Position numbers and translations under genes: made by a program
Notes under the pieces: model-generated
What the model was told of the DNA's origin: nothing
Seen by the model: only the letters and a program-made list of their open reading frames with translations
The model's database searches: none
Origin: CAYRES01 sp964423425
GTDB taxonomy: Bacteria > Actinomycetota > Thermoleophilia > RBG-16-64-13
DNA length: 64,000 nt
Assembly: GCA_964423425.1 (NCBI GenBank)
Contig: CAYRES010000009.1
Location: forward strand, 1-64,000
Reading direction: 5' to 3'
Part shown: positions 44,962 to 53,078 of the stretch, one piece after another
Layout: each line of letters begins with the position of its first letter
Numbering within the stretch: position 1 is the first letter of the stretch

Positions 44962-46155
44962 ATGAGCAGCCGGGTTCTAGGCATCAACGCGATGGGCAGG
45001 ATCGGGAAGCTCACACTCTGGTACCACCTCGACCGTAACCGTTTCGACTCCTTCGTCATGAACGCCGGGAGGCACATCGGGCGATCAATGGATGCAATCG
45101 CCCAGTACCTCACCAAGGACAGCACCTACGGGCCCCTTTACCGCTGGCTGGACGGCCACCGCGGGCGGCCCGATGTGCAGGTCATCGACGAAGAGAAGGG
45201 CATCCTCCGCATCCACGGCAAAGAGGTGCGGATTCTGCGCGAAGCCCGCAACCCCAAAGACGTTGACTGGTCCGCACACGGCGTGGATATCGTGGTCGAA
45301 TGCAGCGGCAAGTTCAGAAATGTAGCCGTGCCTGCTGATGATCCCAAGGGTTCCATCCGCGGTCACCTCGCCGCCGGTGCCAAGGTGGTCATCAACAGCT
45401 CGGCCTTCAAGGAGAAGGAACTCCCCGAAGATGCCGCCATGATCATATACGGCATCAACCACGAGACCTACGACCCGGCCAAGCACACGATCGTGTCGGC
45501 TGCCTCGTGCACAACGACGGGGCTCGCTCACATGCTGAAGCCGCTGCTGGACAACGAGGCCACCAAGAACATCGCGAGCGCCAGCATGTCGACCATCCAC
45601 GCCTCCACTCCCTCCCAGATGGTGCTCGACAAGGTCCCGAAGGCCGACGAGAAAGACCTGCGCAAGGGCCGCGCAGTCTACAACAACATCATTCTGACCT
45701 CGACCAACGCGGCCAACGCACTCAAGCCCGTGATGCCGGAAATGGCCGATGTGGGCTTCATGGCCGACTCCGTTCGTATCCCCACCACCACGGGCAGCCT
45801 GATCGCACTCTATCTCACCATCCAGACCGAGGTCGACGAGTCCGGCGCCCCGTTGGTGACGGCGGAATCCATCAACCTGGCATACGAGGCCGCAGCCGCC
45901 GGCCCCGCAAAAGGTCTGCTCCGGGTGAGCTACGAGCAGAACGTCTCCTGCGACATCATCGGTGAGGATGCCGCTGCGATCATCGAGGCCACGCTCACCG
46001 AGAGCACATTCTGCTATCTCTCCGTGGAGGTCGATGGGAAGAAGGCCAAGGTTCCCGTCGCCCACGCGAAGATCATGGGCTGGTACGACAATGAACTCGG
46101 CAGCTACACCCACCGCATGGGTGAGCTCACGGAGTACATCGCCGACAAGGTCTGA
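44962..46155 (+). CDS. Divergent glyceraldehyde-3-phosphate-dehydrogenase family protein
   Basis: A 397-aa GAPDH-fold protein, about 60 residues longer than usual. NAD-binding GINAMGRIGKLTLW replaces the common GINGFGRIGR. An insert around residues 35-75 (AGRHIGRSMDAIAQYL...) is unusual. The catalytic Cys is kept (SAASCTTTGLAHML, near 182) but the Asn after CTT is Thr. The catalytic His is kept in MSTIHASTPSQM. The YDNELGSYTHRM end is family-like. ATG 44962 has GAGGAGGA upstream. It may be a glycolytic GAPDH of an uncommon class or act on another aldehyde. Confidence 0.82.
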   Translation: MSSRVLGINAMGRIGKLTLWYHLDRNRFDSFVMNAGRHIGRSMDAIAQYLTKDSTYGPLYRWLDGHRGRPDVQVIDEEKGILRIHGKEVRILREARNPKDVDWSAHGVDIVVECSGKFRNVAVPADDPKGSIRGHLAAGAKVVINSSAFKEKELPEDAAMIIYGINHETYDPAKHTIVSAASCTTTGLAHMLKPLLDNEATKNIASASMSTIHASTPSQMVLDKVPKADEKDLRKGRAVYNNIILTSTNAANALKPVMPEMADVGFMADSVRIPTTTGSLIALYLTIQTEVDESGAPLVTAESINLAYEAAAAGPAKGLLRVSYEQNVSCDIIGEDAAAIIEATLTESTFCYLSVEVDGKKAKVPVAHAKIMGWYDNELGSYTHRMGELTEYIADKV

Positions 46156-46190
46156 CGGCCGAGCCGAAGAATACCGTCCGGAATAGCATC

Positions 46191-46233
46191 GGAGACGCGG
46201 GGAGGGAGCGCACTCGCCCCTCCCCGCGTCTCC
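46191..46233. terminator. Bidirectional GC hairpin between convergent genes
   Basis: Arms 46191-46206 and 46218-46233 are perfect 16-bp reverse complements with an 11-base loop. They lie between the GAPDH-like gene and the convergent phosphoesterase gene. No U-tract on either side. Confidence 0.65.
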
Positions 46234-46270
46234 ACATCCCGGACCGGGCGCTTCTCCCGTCACCCACCTC

Positions 46271-46801
46271 CTACCCCAAGGCGCGTATCTCGGGAACGAT
46301 CTTCCCCCCGTCTATCCTGAGCAGGGCAAACGAGCGACCGAGACCGAAACGGGCCGGACCGGCGGCGCCGGGATTCAGGTACAAGACTCCCTCGCGCCAC
46401 TCGACATGAGGCCGGTGGCTGTGTCCGCACACCACCACGACCACTCCCTCGCGCACATCCATCCGACCCGCCTTACGAAGAGCCGCCACTGCGTCGGCCT
46501 CGCGGTGGGCAACACCTATGCACACTGACCCTGTCTCCACGATGAGCTCCAAGGGCAGTTCACGCGCCCACTCCTGGGTGTCTGTGTTGCCCCTCACCGC
46601 CCTCACGGGAGCCACAGCGGCCAGTCTCTGGAGCACGGGTGGGGACCCCACATCTCCAGCATGCAGAATGGTGTCCACTCCGTGGAGGCCGTAGACGACG
46701 TCTTCATACAGTCGTCCGTGGGTGTCGGAGAGTACCCCCACGAGGAGAGGCCGGGGTGCACTATCGACAGGTACTATGTGAACGTCTGCGGGGGAGGCCA
46801 T
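46271..46801 (-). CDS. YfcE/MJ0936-type metallophosphoesterase
   Basis: A 176-aa calcineurin-fold phosphodiesterase. Dimetal motifs: LSDTHG (about 23-28), HAGDVG, GNTDTQ, and GHSHRP with its His pair (about 127-132), then NPGA. Members hydrolyse phosphodiesters, with unknown natural substrates. ATG 46801 has no ribosome site and follows TACGAT by seven bases, hinting at a leaderless transcript. A longer upstream frame overlaps the divergent SagB-type gene and is not used. Confidence 0.9.
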   Translation of the reverse strand: MASPADVHIVPVDSAPRPLLVGVLSDTHGRLYEDVVYGLHGVDTILHAGDVGSPPVLQRLAAVAPVRAVRGNTDTQEWARELPLELIVETGSVCIGVAHREADAVAALRKAGRMDVREGVVVVVCGHSHRPHVEWREGVLYLNPGAAGPARFGLGRSFALLRIDGGKIVPEIRALG

Positions 46802-46870
46802 CGCGTCTATCGTAGCACCCAGGCCCAACCCGGTTTCCCCCCGCCTGCCGCCGGGTAGACACCGTGCACC

Positions 46871-47683
46871 ATGGAAGACGGCATCGGCACACGTTTCCAG
46901 CAGGAGACGAGGCACGTGCGGGGACGTATGGGTGGCCACTATCTGGACTGGGCCGGCAAGCCACCCACCTACAAGCTCTACCCTGAAGCACCTCTGACCG
47001 CTCTGCCCACACCCGAAGCTCCCCTGACGGCCGGGCCATCAGCGGTTGCGCAACCGGGCGCAAGAGAGCGGATGGATGTGTTCAACGCAGCGCGAGCGCG
47101 GCGAAGCGGACGGGACTTCAGTGAGGAGCCGCTCGCACTCATGGAGCTATCCCTCCTGCTCTTGGCCTCCACCGGCATCACCGCCTCCGACGGGTACAGC
47201 TTCTACAGGGCGAGTCCGTCCGCCGGGGCCCTCTACCCCATCGAGACCTACGTCGTGGCCCACCGGGTGAGTGAACTCCAGCCCGGCACCTATCACTACC
47301 GCCACCTCTCTCAGGACGATGAGCAGCGCCTATCCCCAAAGGGCGGCCACGCGCTCGAGCAACTCCGCAGGGGTGACATGAGAAGACAGGTGGCCGAAGC
47401 CGCCCTCGATCAGACAATCGCCGCCGAAGCGGCCGCTGTCTTCACGTGGACGGCGGTATTCGAACGAGCCTGCTGGAAGTACCGGGAACGAGCCTACCGC
47501 TATGTCTATCTCGACGCCGGCCATATCGCCGCCCAGCTTTCCCTGGCCGCCGTGGCCCTCGGCTTGGAGAGCTGCCCCATCGCGGCCTTCTACGACGACG
47601 AGTTGAACGAGCTTCTCGGAGTTGACGGTGCGACCGAGAGCTCCCTGTACCTGACCGTGGTCGGAAGGCCGCGAAAGCCGTAG
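46871..47683 (+). CDS. SagB-type FMN oxidoreductase (nitroreductase fold), stand-alone
   Basis: A 270-aa protein with the SagB-type start GTRFQQETRH and the nitroreductase domain RRSGRDF...SPSAGALYPIETYVVA...AYRYVYLDAGHIAAQLSLAAVALGL. In TOMM clusters SagB oxidises azolines to azoles. Here no cyclodehydratase or precursor peptide is nearby, so it is probably a stand-alone SagB-like oxidoreductase. ATG 46871 lies 69 bases from the divergent phosphoesterase start. Confidence 0.85.
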   Translation: MEDGIGTRFQQETRHVRGRMGGHYLDWAGKPPTYKLYPEAPLTALPTPEAPLTAGPSAVAQPGARERMDVFNAARARRSGRDFSEEPLALMELSLLLLASTGITASDGYSFYRASPSAGALYPIETYVVAHRVSELQPGTYHYRHLSQDDEQRLSPKGGHALEQLRRGDMRRQVAEAALDQTIAAEAAAVFTWTAVFERACWKYRERAYRYVYLDAGHIAAQLSLAAVALGLESCPIAAFYDDELNELLGVDGATESSLYLTVVGRPRKP

Positions 47684-47813
47684 CGTCCCCCTCGAAGGCG
47701 GCGGTCTCGCGGCGAAACCTCGTCCGTGATATTCTCCCTGTCTGGCCAACCAGTTAATTCGGTGGCTAAGCTCCCGCTCGGTCCCACGAGCTTCACCGGC
47801 ACACGAGGCGGCC

Positions 47814-48458
47814 ATGGCGCGACCGAAGACAAAAGAAGATGAGCGACGAGACGAGATTGTTGGAGCCGCGCTCCAGCTGATTGTCCGCGAAGGCTACAAC
47901 AACGTCACTCTCGCCCACATCGCCGACCAAGTGGGGGTGAGCAAAGGTCTCATCTCCTACTACTTCCCCCGCAAAGAGGACGTGTTCTTGGCGGTGCTCG
48001 ATCGCATCGTCGCCCGTATCACGGCACGCTTCGAGCGCTTCTGCACAACCGATGCCCCCGCGCCGGCACGAATGACCATGTTCTTCTCCAACCTGTTCGG
48101 CAACGAGAAACGCGCCCGCCGGTACTACACGGTGGTTATCGACTACATGGCCCAAGCCATCCGCACCAGGGCGGTGCAGGAATACACTCAGGCCATCTAC
48201 GACGCCTACCGCGTCTACATGGAGCGTGTCATCAGCGACGGAGTAGCCTCCGGTGAGTTTCGCGAGGTCGACCCGCACCGCACCGCCTCCATGCTGATGG
48301 CCCTCATGGAAGGGCTCATCCTGCAATGGTTCTTCGACCAGAAAGGCTTCAAGCTCGACGAAGCCTACCAAACCTGCGTCGATTTCATGAACCACTACGT
48401 GCTGCCAGAGGCGTCCACGCCGAGCCCCTCACTCTCACCCGCCGCCTACGGCAATTGA
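47814..48458 (+). CDS. TetR-family transcriptional regulator
   Basis: A 214-aa regulator. The N-terminal HTH (about 12-58) reads RRDEIVGAALQLIVREGYNNVTLAHIADQVGVSKGLISYYF in family order, with a helical ligand-binding domain (about 75-195). ATG 47814 has GAGG upstream. The ligand and target are unknown. The adjacent genes SagB-type (upstream) and gamma-carbonic-anhydrase-like (convergent) are not obviously controlled by it. Confidence 0.92.
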   Translation: MARPKTKEDERRDEIVGAALQLIVREGYNNVTLAHIADQVGVSKGLISYYFPRKEDVFLAVLDRIVARITARFERFCTTDAPAPARMTMFFSNLFGNEKRARRYYTVVIDYMAQAIRTRAVQEYTQAIYDAYRVYMERVISDGVASGEFREVDPHRTASMLMALMEGLILQWFFDQKGFKLDEAYQTCVDFMNHYVLPEASTPSPSLSPAAYGN

Positions 48459-48496
48459 GTGAGCCGCGGCGGCACCTGGGCCGGTAGGGCGAAGGT

Positions 48497-49105
48497 TCAC
48501 CGCGCGGAGTAGCTCTCGAGCTCCGCCACCCAGTCCCTCCACTCGGGAGGCTCAGTCTCCAACCCGGCCGTACACGCTTTGAGCGGCACCTCGTGCATGT
48601 CCCGCACACAGCGGGCGGCGAGTTGCTGATACCAGCGAGTGCCGAGTGTCTTGAAGCGCCGGAGATCGGCCCGTACGTCGCCCACGATGCGACCGGGCAC
48701 ACCCACGCACAGCTTGCCCGCCTCGATCTCCATGCCGCCGGGCACCACACAGCCCGACCCCACCACGCAGCCAGTGCGCAAGACGGCACCGTCGAGTATG
48801 ACGGCATTCATGCCCACCAGCACGTCATCCTCCAGCGTGGCGCTGTGAACGATGCAACCGTGGCCCAGGTGGGCACGGGCGCCCAGTATCAGTTCAAAGC
48901 CGGGCGCGCCGTGGATGATGCAGCAATCCTGCACATTGGAGCCTGCGCCGATGCGGATACGCACCCAATCGCCCCGGACGGAGGCACCCGGTCCCACATA
49001 GCAATCCTGTCCCACCTCCACCATGCCCGCCACAGACGCGAGCGGGTGCACAAACGCGCTGGGATGGATGCGAGGACGATTGCCCGCGAGTTCGTAAACG
49101 GCCAC
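48497..49105 (-). CDS. Gamma-carbonic-anhydrase-like hexapeptide protein (PaaY type)
   Basis: A 202-aa left-handed beta-helix trimer protein. Hexapeptide repeats run about 12-150. The three expected zinc His are visible in CIIHGAP and HLGHGCIVH. The C-terminal helix carries RWYQQLA as in PaaY/CaiE relatives, which show carbonic anhydrase or CoA-thioester hydrolase activity. It starts six bases after the sirtuin stop, so both form one unit. Confidence 0.88.
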   Translation of the reverse strand: MAVYELAGNRPRIHPSAFVHPLASVAGMVEVGQDCYVGPGASVRGDWVRIRIGAGSNVQDCCIIHGAPGFELILGARAHLGHGCIVHSATLEDDVLVGMNAVILDGAVLRTGCVVGSGCVVPGGMEIEAGKLCVGVPGRIVGDVRADLRRFKTLGTRWYQQLAARCVRDMHEVPLKACTAGLETEPPEWRDWVAELESYSAR

Positions 49106-49111
49106 AGGGGC

Positions 49112-49858
49112 CTAGGCTCCGAGTAGATCGGCCACCTGGGGGAGGACCTCCTCGAGGGGACCGTGCTCCACCACGGTCGCACGGTCGTCGAACGGAGTCT
49201 CAGAAGCCGTGAGGATGATCAGGCGGCCGCCACCCCTCAAAGTCAGATCCGGCAAACCGGCCACCGGCCACACTTGAAGCGACGATCCGGCCACCAACAT
49301 GACATCAGCCGCCTGCGCCCACGACACCGCTTGCCCGTAGGCGTCATCAGGGAGCATCTCGCCGAAGAAGACCACACCGGGCTTCAGTATCCGCCCGCAA
49401 TCGCACGTGGGAATTCCCTCTGGATCCACGAGTGCGTCCTCCATGCGGTCGTGCCCGTACCTGTTCCCACAATCGAGACACACGCAGAAGTCGATCGAAC
49501 CGTGGACCTCCACCATGGCACTGCTACCGGCCTTCCTGTGGAGGCGATCGATGTTCTGGGTGATCAGAGCCTTCACGAAACCGGCTTTCTCCAGGCGTGC
49601 CAGCGCGTAGTGAGCCGGATTGGGCTCGACCGCGGTCAGAGATCCAATGCGGTGCCGGTAGAACGACCAGAAACGTACCGCGTCGGTCATAAAGGCGTCG
49701 ATACTTGCCACCTCAGCAGGGTCTACCTTCGACCACAGACCCGTGCCCGGAGTGCGGAAGTCGGGGATGCCGGAAGCAGTCGAGATGCCGGCGCCGGTAA
49801 GAGCGACCGGAAAACGGGCTTCCCGAAGAAGAGCGGCTATCTGCTCAACGGAGTCCAT
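49112..49858 (-). CDS. SIR2-family NAD-dependent protein deacylase
   Basis: A 248-aa sirtuin. Motifs: GAGISTASGIPDFR (about 22-35), ITQNIDRLH (about 98-106), the catalytic His in VEVHGS, and a zinc site of four Cys (CVCLDC...CDC). GSSLQVWPVAGLP follows. It removes acyl groups from protein lysines using NAD. ATG 49858 is chosen; a longer frame to 49909 is unsupported. It is co-transcribed with the carbonic-anhydrase-like gene. Confidence 0.93.
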   Translation of the reverse strand: MDSVEQIAALLREARFPVALTGAGISTASGIPDFRTPGTGLWSKVDPAEVASIDAFMTDAVRFWSFYRHRIGSLTAVEPNPAHYALARLEKAGFVKALITQNIDRLHRKAGSSAMVEVHGSIDFCVCLDCGNRYGHDRMEDALVDPEGIPTCDCGRILKPGVVFFGEMLPDDAYGQAVSWAQAADVMLVAGSSLQVWPVAGLPDLTLRGGGRLIILTASETPFDDRATVVEHGPLEEVLPQVADLLGA

Positions 49859-50043
49859 TGCGACTAGTCTACCAGAGCCGCCCCCACATTCCAGAGAAGC
49901 CGGCCGCACCCCGCACGTAGTATTCCCACGCAGTCCGTATGCGCTAAAGGTGCTCGACGGGAGACTTGACGGTTAGACTCGCGTTTTGCGTGTACGCCTA
50001 GGGGGAACCATTCACCGCACGCATCCGCCAAGAAGGAGGGCTC

Positions 50044-50454
50044 GTGAAATCGCATGGCTCGAGCAAGAGGCCCGCCGACGTCGCCGATGAGGCCCGCGTC
50101 ATCGCCCTCGTGGGCGCATCGCCGCAGCCCCATCGCGCGAGCAATGCGGTCATGCGCTTTCTCCTTGAGCGCGGCTACAGGGTGATTCCCGTGCGGCCTG
50201 GAGTCGAGGAGATACTGGGCTGTGCCTGCGTGGCCGGTCTGGAGGATATCGACGAGCCCATAGACATCGTCAACGTCTTTCGGGAGAGTTCAGCGGCGGG
50301 TGACCTGGCCCGGCAGGCGGTTGAGTGCGGCGCCAAGGCGCTCTGGCTTCAGGAGGGAGTGCGAAGCAACGAAGCCAGGGCAATCGCCGAACGAGGGGGG
50401 CTCGCGTTCGTGGAGAACACCTGCATCAAGAAGGTGTTGCTCGGCGCCTCATAG
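50044..50454 (+). CDS. CoA-binding-domain protein (YccU family)
   Basis: A 136-aa Rossmann-fold protein like the CoA-binding domain of succinyl-CoA synthetase alpha. It has VIALVGASPQPHRASNAVMRFLLERGYRVIPV and IDIVNVFRESS, and ends FVENTCIKK with the family-typical Cys. It probably binds CoA; function is unknown. GTG 50044 has AAGGAGGG five bases upstream. TTGACG near 49970 could be a -35, but no good -10 follows. The last 29 bases overlap the convergent 685-aa gene. Confidence 0.88.
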   Translation: MKSHGSSKRPADVADEARVIALVGASPQPHRASNAVMRFLLERGYRVIPVRPGVEEILGCACVAGLEDIDEPIDIVNVFRESSAAGDLARQAVECGAKALWLQEGVRSNEARAIAERGGLAFVENTCIKKVLLGAS

Positions 50455-52483
50455 AAGGCGGTCGCCTCCTGCACCGGTATCGCCGCACTACAAAGAACAG
50501 CGCCACACATGCCAATACGACCAAGGCCCCCACGGGCGCAGCCCAGGTCCATACCCTCCCTCCCCGGTCCGCCTTCGCCCGACCGAGCAACGTTTCTCCC
50601 GCGAGCAGGCGGATCACAACGGTTCCCCGACTCTCGAGGTCCCCGAGCGACACCCGGATGACGTTGACACCCGGCTCGATGCGTATCGGAACAGACTCCC
50701 TCGCCGACCCGTCCGCTGCGCCTCCCTCCACGAGAGCGGCTATCTCGAGTGCGTGAGCTACTCCGCTCTCCACCCGGACCACCGCTTCGAACAGGCCACC
50801 GCTACGCTCGATGCCGGCCTCGGCCACAACCTCCACTTTCGCCAACTCCACCCCCGCAAGCTCCCCGGCACGCCGCGAAAGCGAGATGGCCCGGTTCACC
50901 TCGGCCGGGTCCACCCCAGGCCTGAAGAAGTACATGCTCTGTGCCTCGTAGAGAAGGATCCGGGCGCGGCTCAATGCCTCACTCGTCGCTCCCGCCCCCT
51001 CCACGGCACCACCGAAATCGACCACCGTGGAACGGGCACTCTCGAGGGCATCGACCAGCGCCCGCCCTATTACCCCGTCCACGTGACCCGCATACCTGGA
51101 CAAGAAGCGAGGTCGCGTACTCACAGGATACCGCTCCACCACCTCGGCCAGCGTCACGGTGCGCACCACGTCTGTCTCCGCGAGCCCCCGGCCCAACTCC
51201 TCCAGGAAGCGGGCGGGCGGAATCTCGTACTCTTCCAGGGGAACGGCAACGAACGGCCCCTCTTTGCCGGCGGCCACGTCGGAAGCAAGCGCAGCAAAGA
51301 AGCGTGATGCATCCCACGGTTCGGCAAGCGCAGCCCGCAACCCGCTCACCACCGGACAGAGGGTGAGGCGGTTGTTGGAGTCGTCAATCACGCGTACCGG
51401 CAGAAGAAAGCTGTCCGGCTCCTCTGCCAGGTCCTTCAGCACGTGACTCATAACCGGGACGTAGGTCACCGACGCACCGCTGAAGTCGGCGATCACGTTT
51501 GTGGCCATCTCGAGACCGGGGGCATACGCCCCATCAGGGGCGGGTATCTGAAGCAGGCGTTGGAATTCCGATCTCCCCAGCCGCATCTGATCGACGCCAT
51601 CGTCCCAGCCCTTCGTGGCGAGAAGCGCGAGGTGGGGAGTCGCATACGGAGTAGGGATGAATTGGATCGATTCCAGTGCCGCAACTGAGCGCAACGCCTC
51701 AAGAGCCAAGGCCGCGTTCCCGCAACGCTCATCACCCGGCGGGACCTCGACCACACTGCCTTCTTCACCGATCTTGCGGTAGCCATCGGCCACGGCGGTG
51801 AGTTGGCGAAGGTAGAGCGGCTCGAGGGCGACCGTCATACGCCAGGCGGGAAACTCCTTGGCCAGGGAGAGAACCCCGTTGAGAGTGCCCGCCTCGGCGG
51901 AGCCTCCGCCGACGGAAGCCTGGACGGATTCATCCACGAACACACCATCGGCATCGCGGCGCGGTCCGAGCGCGACCAACCACACCAGAGCCAGGTCCAC
52001 GGGCTGTTGCTGGGCGTCAACCACCCCGATCCAGGTAGTCGCCTTGACCCTCTCCCCCGAGGCGGTCACCTCCGCCTCAACGCGGTAGGCGCCGGGCTCG
52101 ACCGCCACATCTGGTGGAGGTGAGGTCTCAACGCTCAGAGTACCCTCCGCATCCACGGCGACGGTCTCCCGCCACGAGGCGACCGTCTCCCACTCCGCGG
52201 GCTCATCGGTGACCCTTCCCGGTCCCAGGAGGAGGAAACCGATCTCCACCTCGCGAAGGTCAGATCGGACAGTGAGCCTCACAGTGAGCGCCACCGGTTC
52301 GCCACCGGCAAAGAGCGGGCGTGACGGTCGGAGCTCGACGTCCAGGGACGGGTCGGCCGCCCACGCCGACCCCAGGCCCCCCGCGGCGATGAGTAGGGAG
52401 ACAAGAAGCACCACAAGAAGAACCGGCACCCCGAGTGGGATTCCGGCGGCCACACGAGCAGCCCGGCCTCGAGGCTCAGCCAC
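50426..52483 (-). CDS. Large surface protein with signal anchor and C-terminal membrane segment (685 aa)
   Basis: An N-terminal signal or anchor (about 17-42, ending SAWA) precedes an Ig-like beta domain (about 45-155). A long alpha/beta region follows (about 160-500, with strands such as LALVWLVALGPRRDADGVFVD and a FIPTPYATPHLALL segment recalling glycoside-hydrolase-like barrels). A second beta domain (about 560-640) ends in a C-terminal membrane helix with a basic tail. It resembles DUF6049-type actinobacterial surface proteins, but I cannot assign it firmly. GTG 52483 follows the previous stop by five bases. Confidence 0.65.
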   Translation of the reverse strand: MAEPRGRAARVAAGIPLGVPVLLVVLLVSLLIAAGGLGSAWAADPSLDVELRPSRPLFAGGEPVALTVRLTVRSDLREVEIGFLLLGPGRVTDEPAEWETVASWRETVAVDAEGTLSVETSPPPDVAVEPGAYRVEAEVTASGERVKATTWIGVVDAQQQPVDLALVWLVALGPRRDADGVFVDESVQASVGGGSAEAGTLNGVLSLAKEFPAWRMTVALEPLYLRQLTAVADGYRKIGEEGSVVEVPPGDERCGNAALALEALRSVAALESIQFIPTPYATPHLALLATKGWDDGVDQMRLGRSEFQRLLQIPAPDGAYAPGLEMATNVIADFSGASVTYVPVMSHVLKDLAEEPDSFLLPVRVIDDSNNRLTLCPVVSGLRAALAEPWDASRFFAALASDVAAGKEGPFVAVPLEEYEIPPARFLEELGRGLAETDVVRTVTLAEVVERYPVSTRPRFLSRYAGHVDGVIGRALVDALESARSTVVDFGGAVEGAGATSEALSRARILLYEAQSMYFFRPGVDPAEVNRAISLSRRAGELAGVELAKVEVVAEAGIERSGGLFEAVVRVESGVAHALEIAALVEGGAADGSARESVPIRIEPGVNVIRVSLGDLESRGTVVIRLLAGETLLGRAKADRGGRVWTWAAPVGALVVLACVALFFVVRRYRCRRRPPSMRRRATPS

Positions 52484-52488
52484 CGTAC

Positions 52489-52971
52489 CTAGGAGAGGGC
52501 TTTCCTCAGCCGCAAGAAGCGAACCCCCCTGTCTTCGGCGATCGATTCGACCTCGTCCATGAGGGCCTGCATGACTTTCACCCGGAGGGCCTCTTCCGAC
52601 AACGGCGAGAGTTCGGAGGTATCAAGGGCACACGTGGTGGTCAGGCTCTCAGCCGAAACCTTGATCTCCCAGCCGTCCGCACACAAGTCGAAGCGCACGG
52701 TGAGCGTGGTGCCGGCCTCTGCCTCGCCGGCCTCTGCCTCGCCGTCTCGTTGATTCTCCACCACTCGCAGAAGACAAGCGCACGCCTCCGACACCGCCAA
52801 CTTGACGTCGTCGGTCACTTCCCTGCCGAGTTCGGCGTGGGCCCCCAAGCCGGCAACGGCCAGACGAACGAGCTGTACGTACTCCGGCTTCAGGGGAACA
52901 GTCAGAAGAACCGTGTCTCCCGCGGTCATGTCCCGTACGTTCGGGTCAGAGATCTCTTCGCGGCTTCTCAC
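52489..52971 (-). CDS. Degenerate GHKL ATPase-like (RsbW-type) protein
   Basis: A 160-aa protein with the outline of the anti-sigma-type HATPase_c_2 fold: TVLLTVPLKPEYVQLVRLAVAGL, then VTDDVKLAVSEACACLL. The N-box Asn and the DxGxG box are absent, so ATP binding is doubtful. A perfect 15-bp tandem duplication (52711-52740) repeats a GEAEA-type pentapeptide. The start is uncertain: GTG 52971 is used, and ATG 53079 touching the AmrS stop is possible. No sigma or anti-anti-sigma gene adjoins. Confidence 0.6.
   Translation of the reverse strand: MRSREEISDPNVRDMTAGDTVLLTVPLKPEYVQLVRLAVAGLGAHAELGREVTDDVKLAVSEACACLLRVVENQRDGEAEAGEAEAGTTLTVRFDLCADGWEIKVSAESLTTTCALDTSELSPLSEEALRVKVMQALMDEVESIAEDRGVRFLRLRKALS
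52711..52740. repeat. Perfect tandem 15-bp duplication inside the GHKL-like gene
   Basis: Two exact 15-base copies (52711-52725, 52726-52740) keep the frame and duplicate five residues. Confidence 0.85.
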
Positions 52972-53078
52972 CGATACCCGCTCTTCGTGGTCCCGATTGT
53001 CACAGCTATCAATGCCTACCCCCGCCCCGGCACTACTAAACCACGCAGCCGCCTCTGTCAGGATCCTGCGCGCCGCCA

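Noticed and set aside
45085..46263. 392-aa open frame opposite the GAPDH-like gene
   Set aside because: Shadow frame; no start signal and no known domain.
46871..48458. A thiazole/oxazole-modified peptide cluster around SagB
   Set aside because: No cyclodehydratase, protease, transporter or short precursor gene is adjacent.
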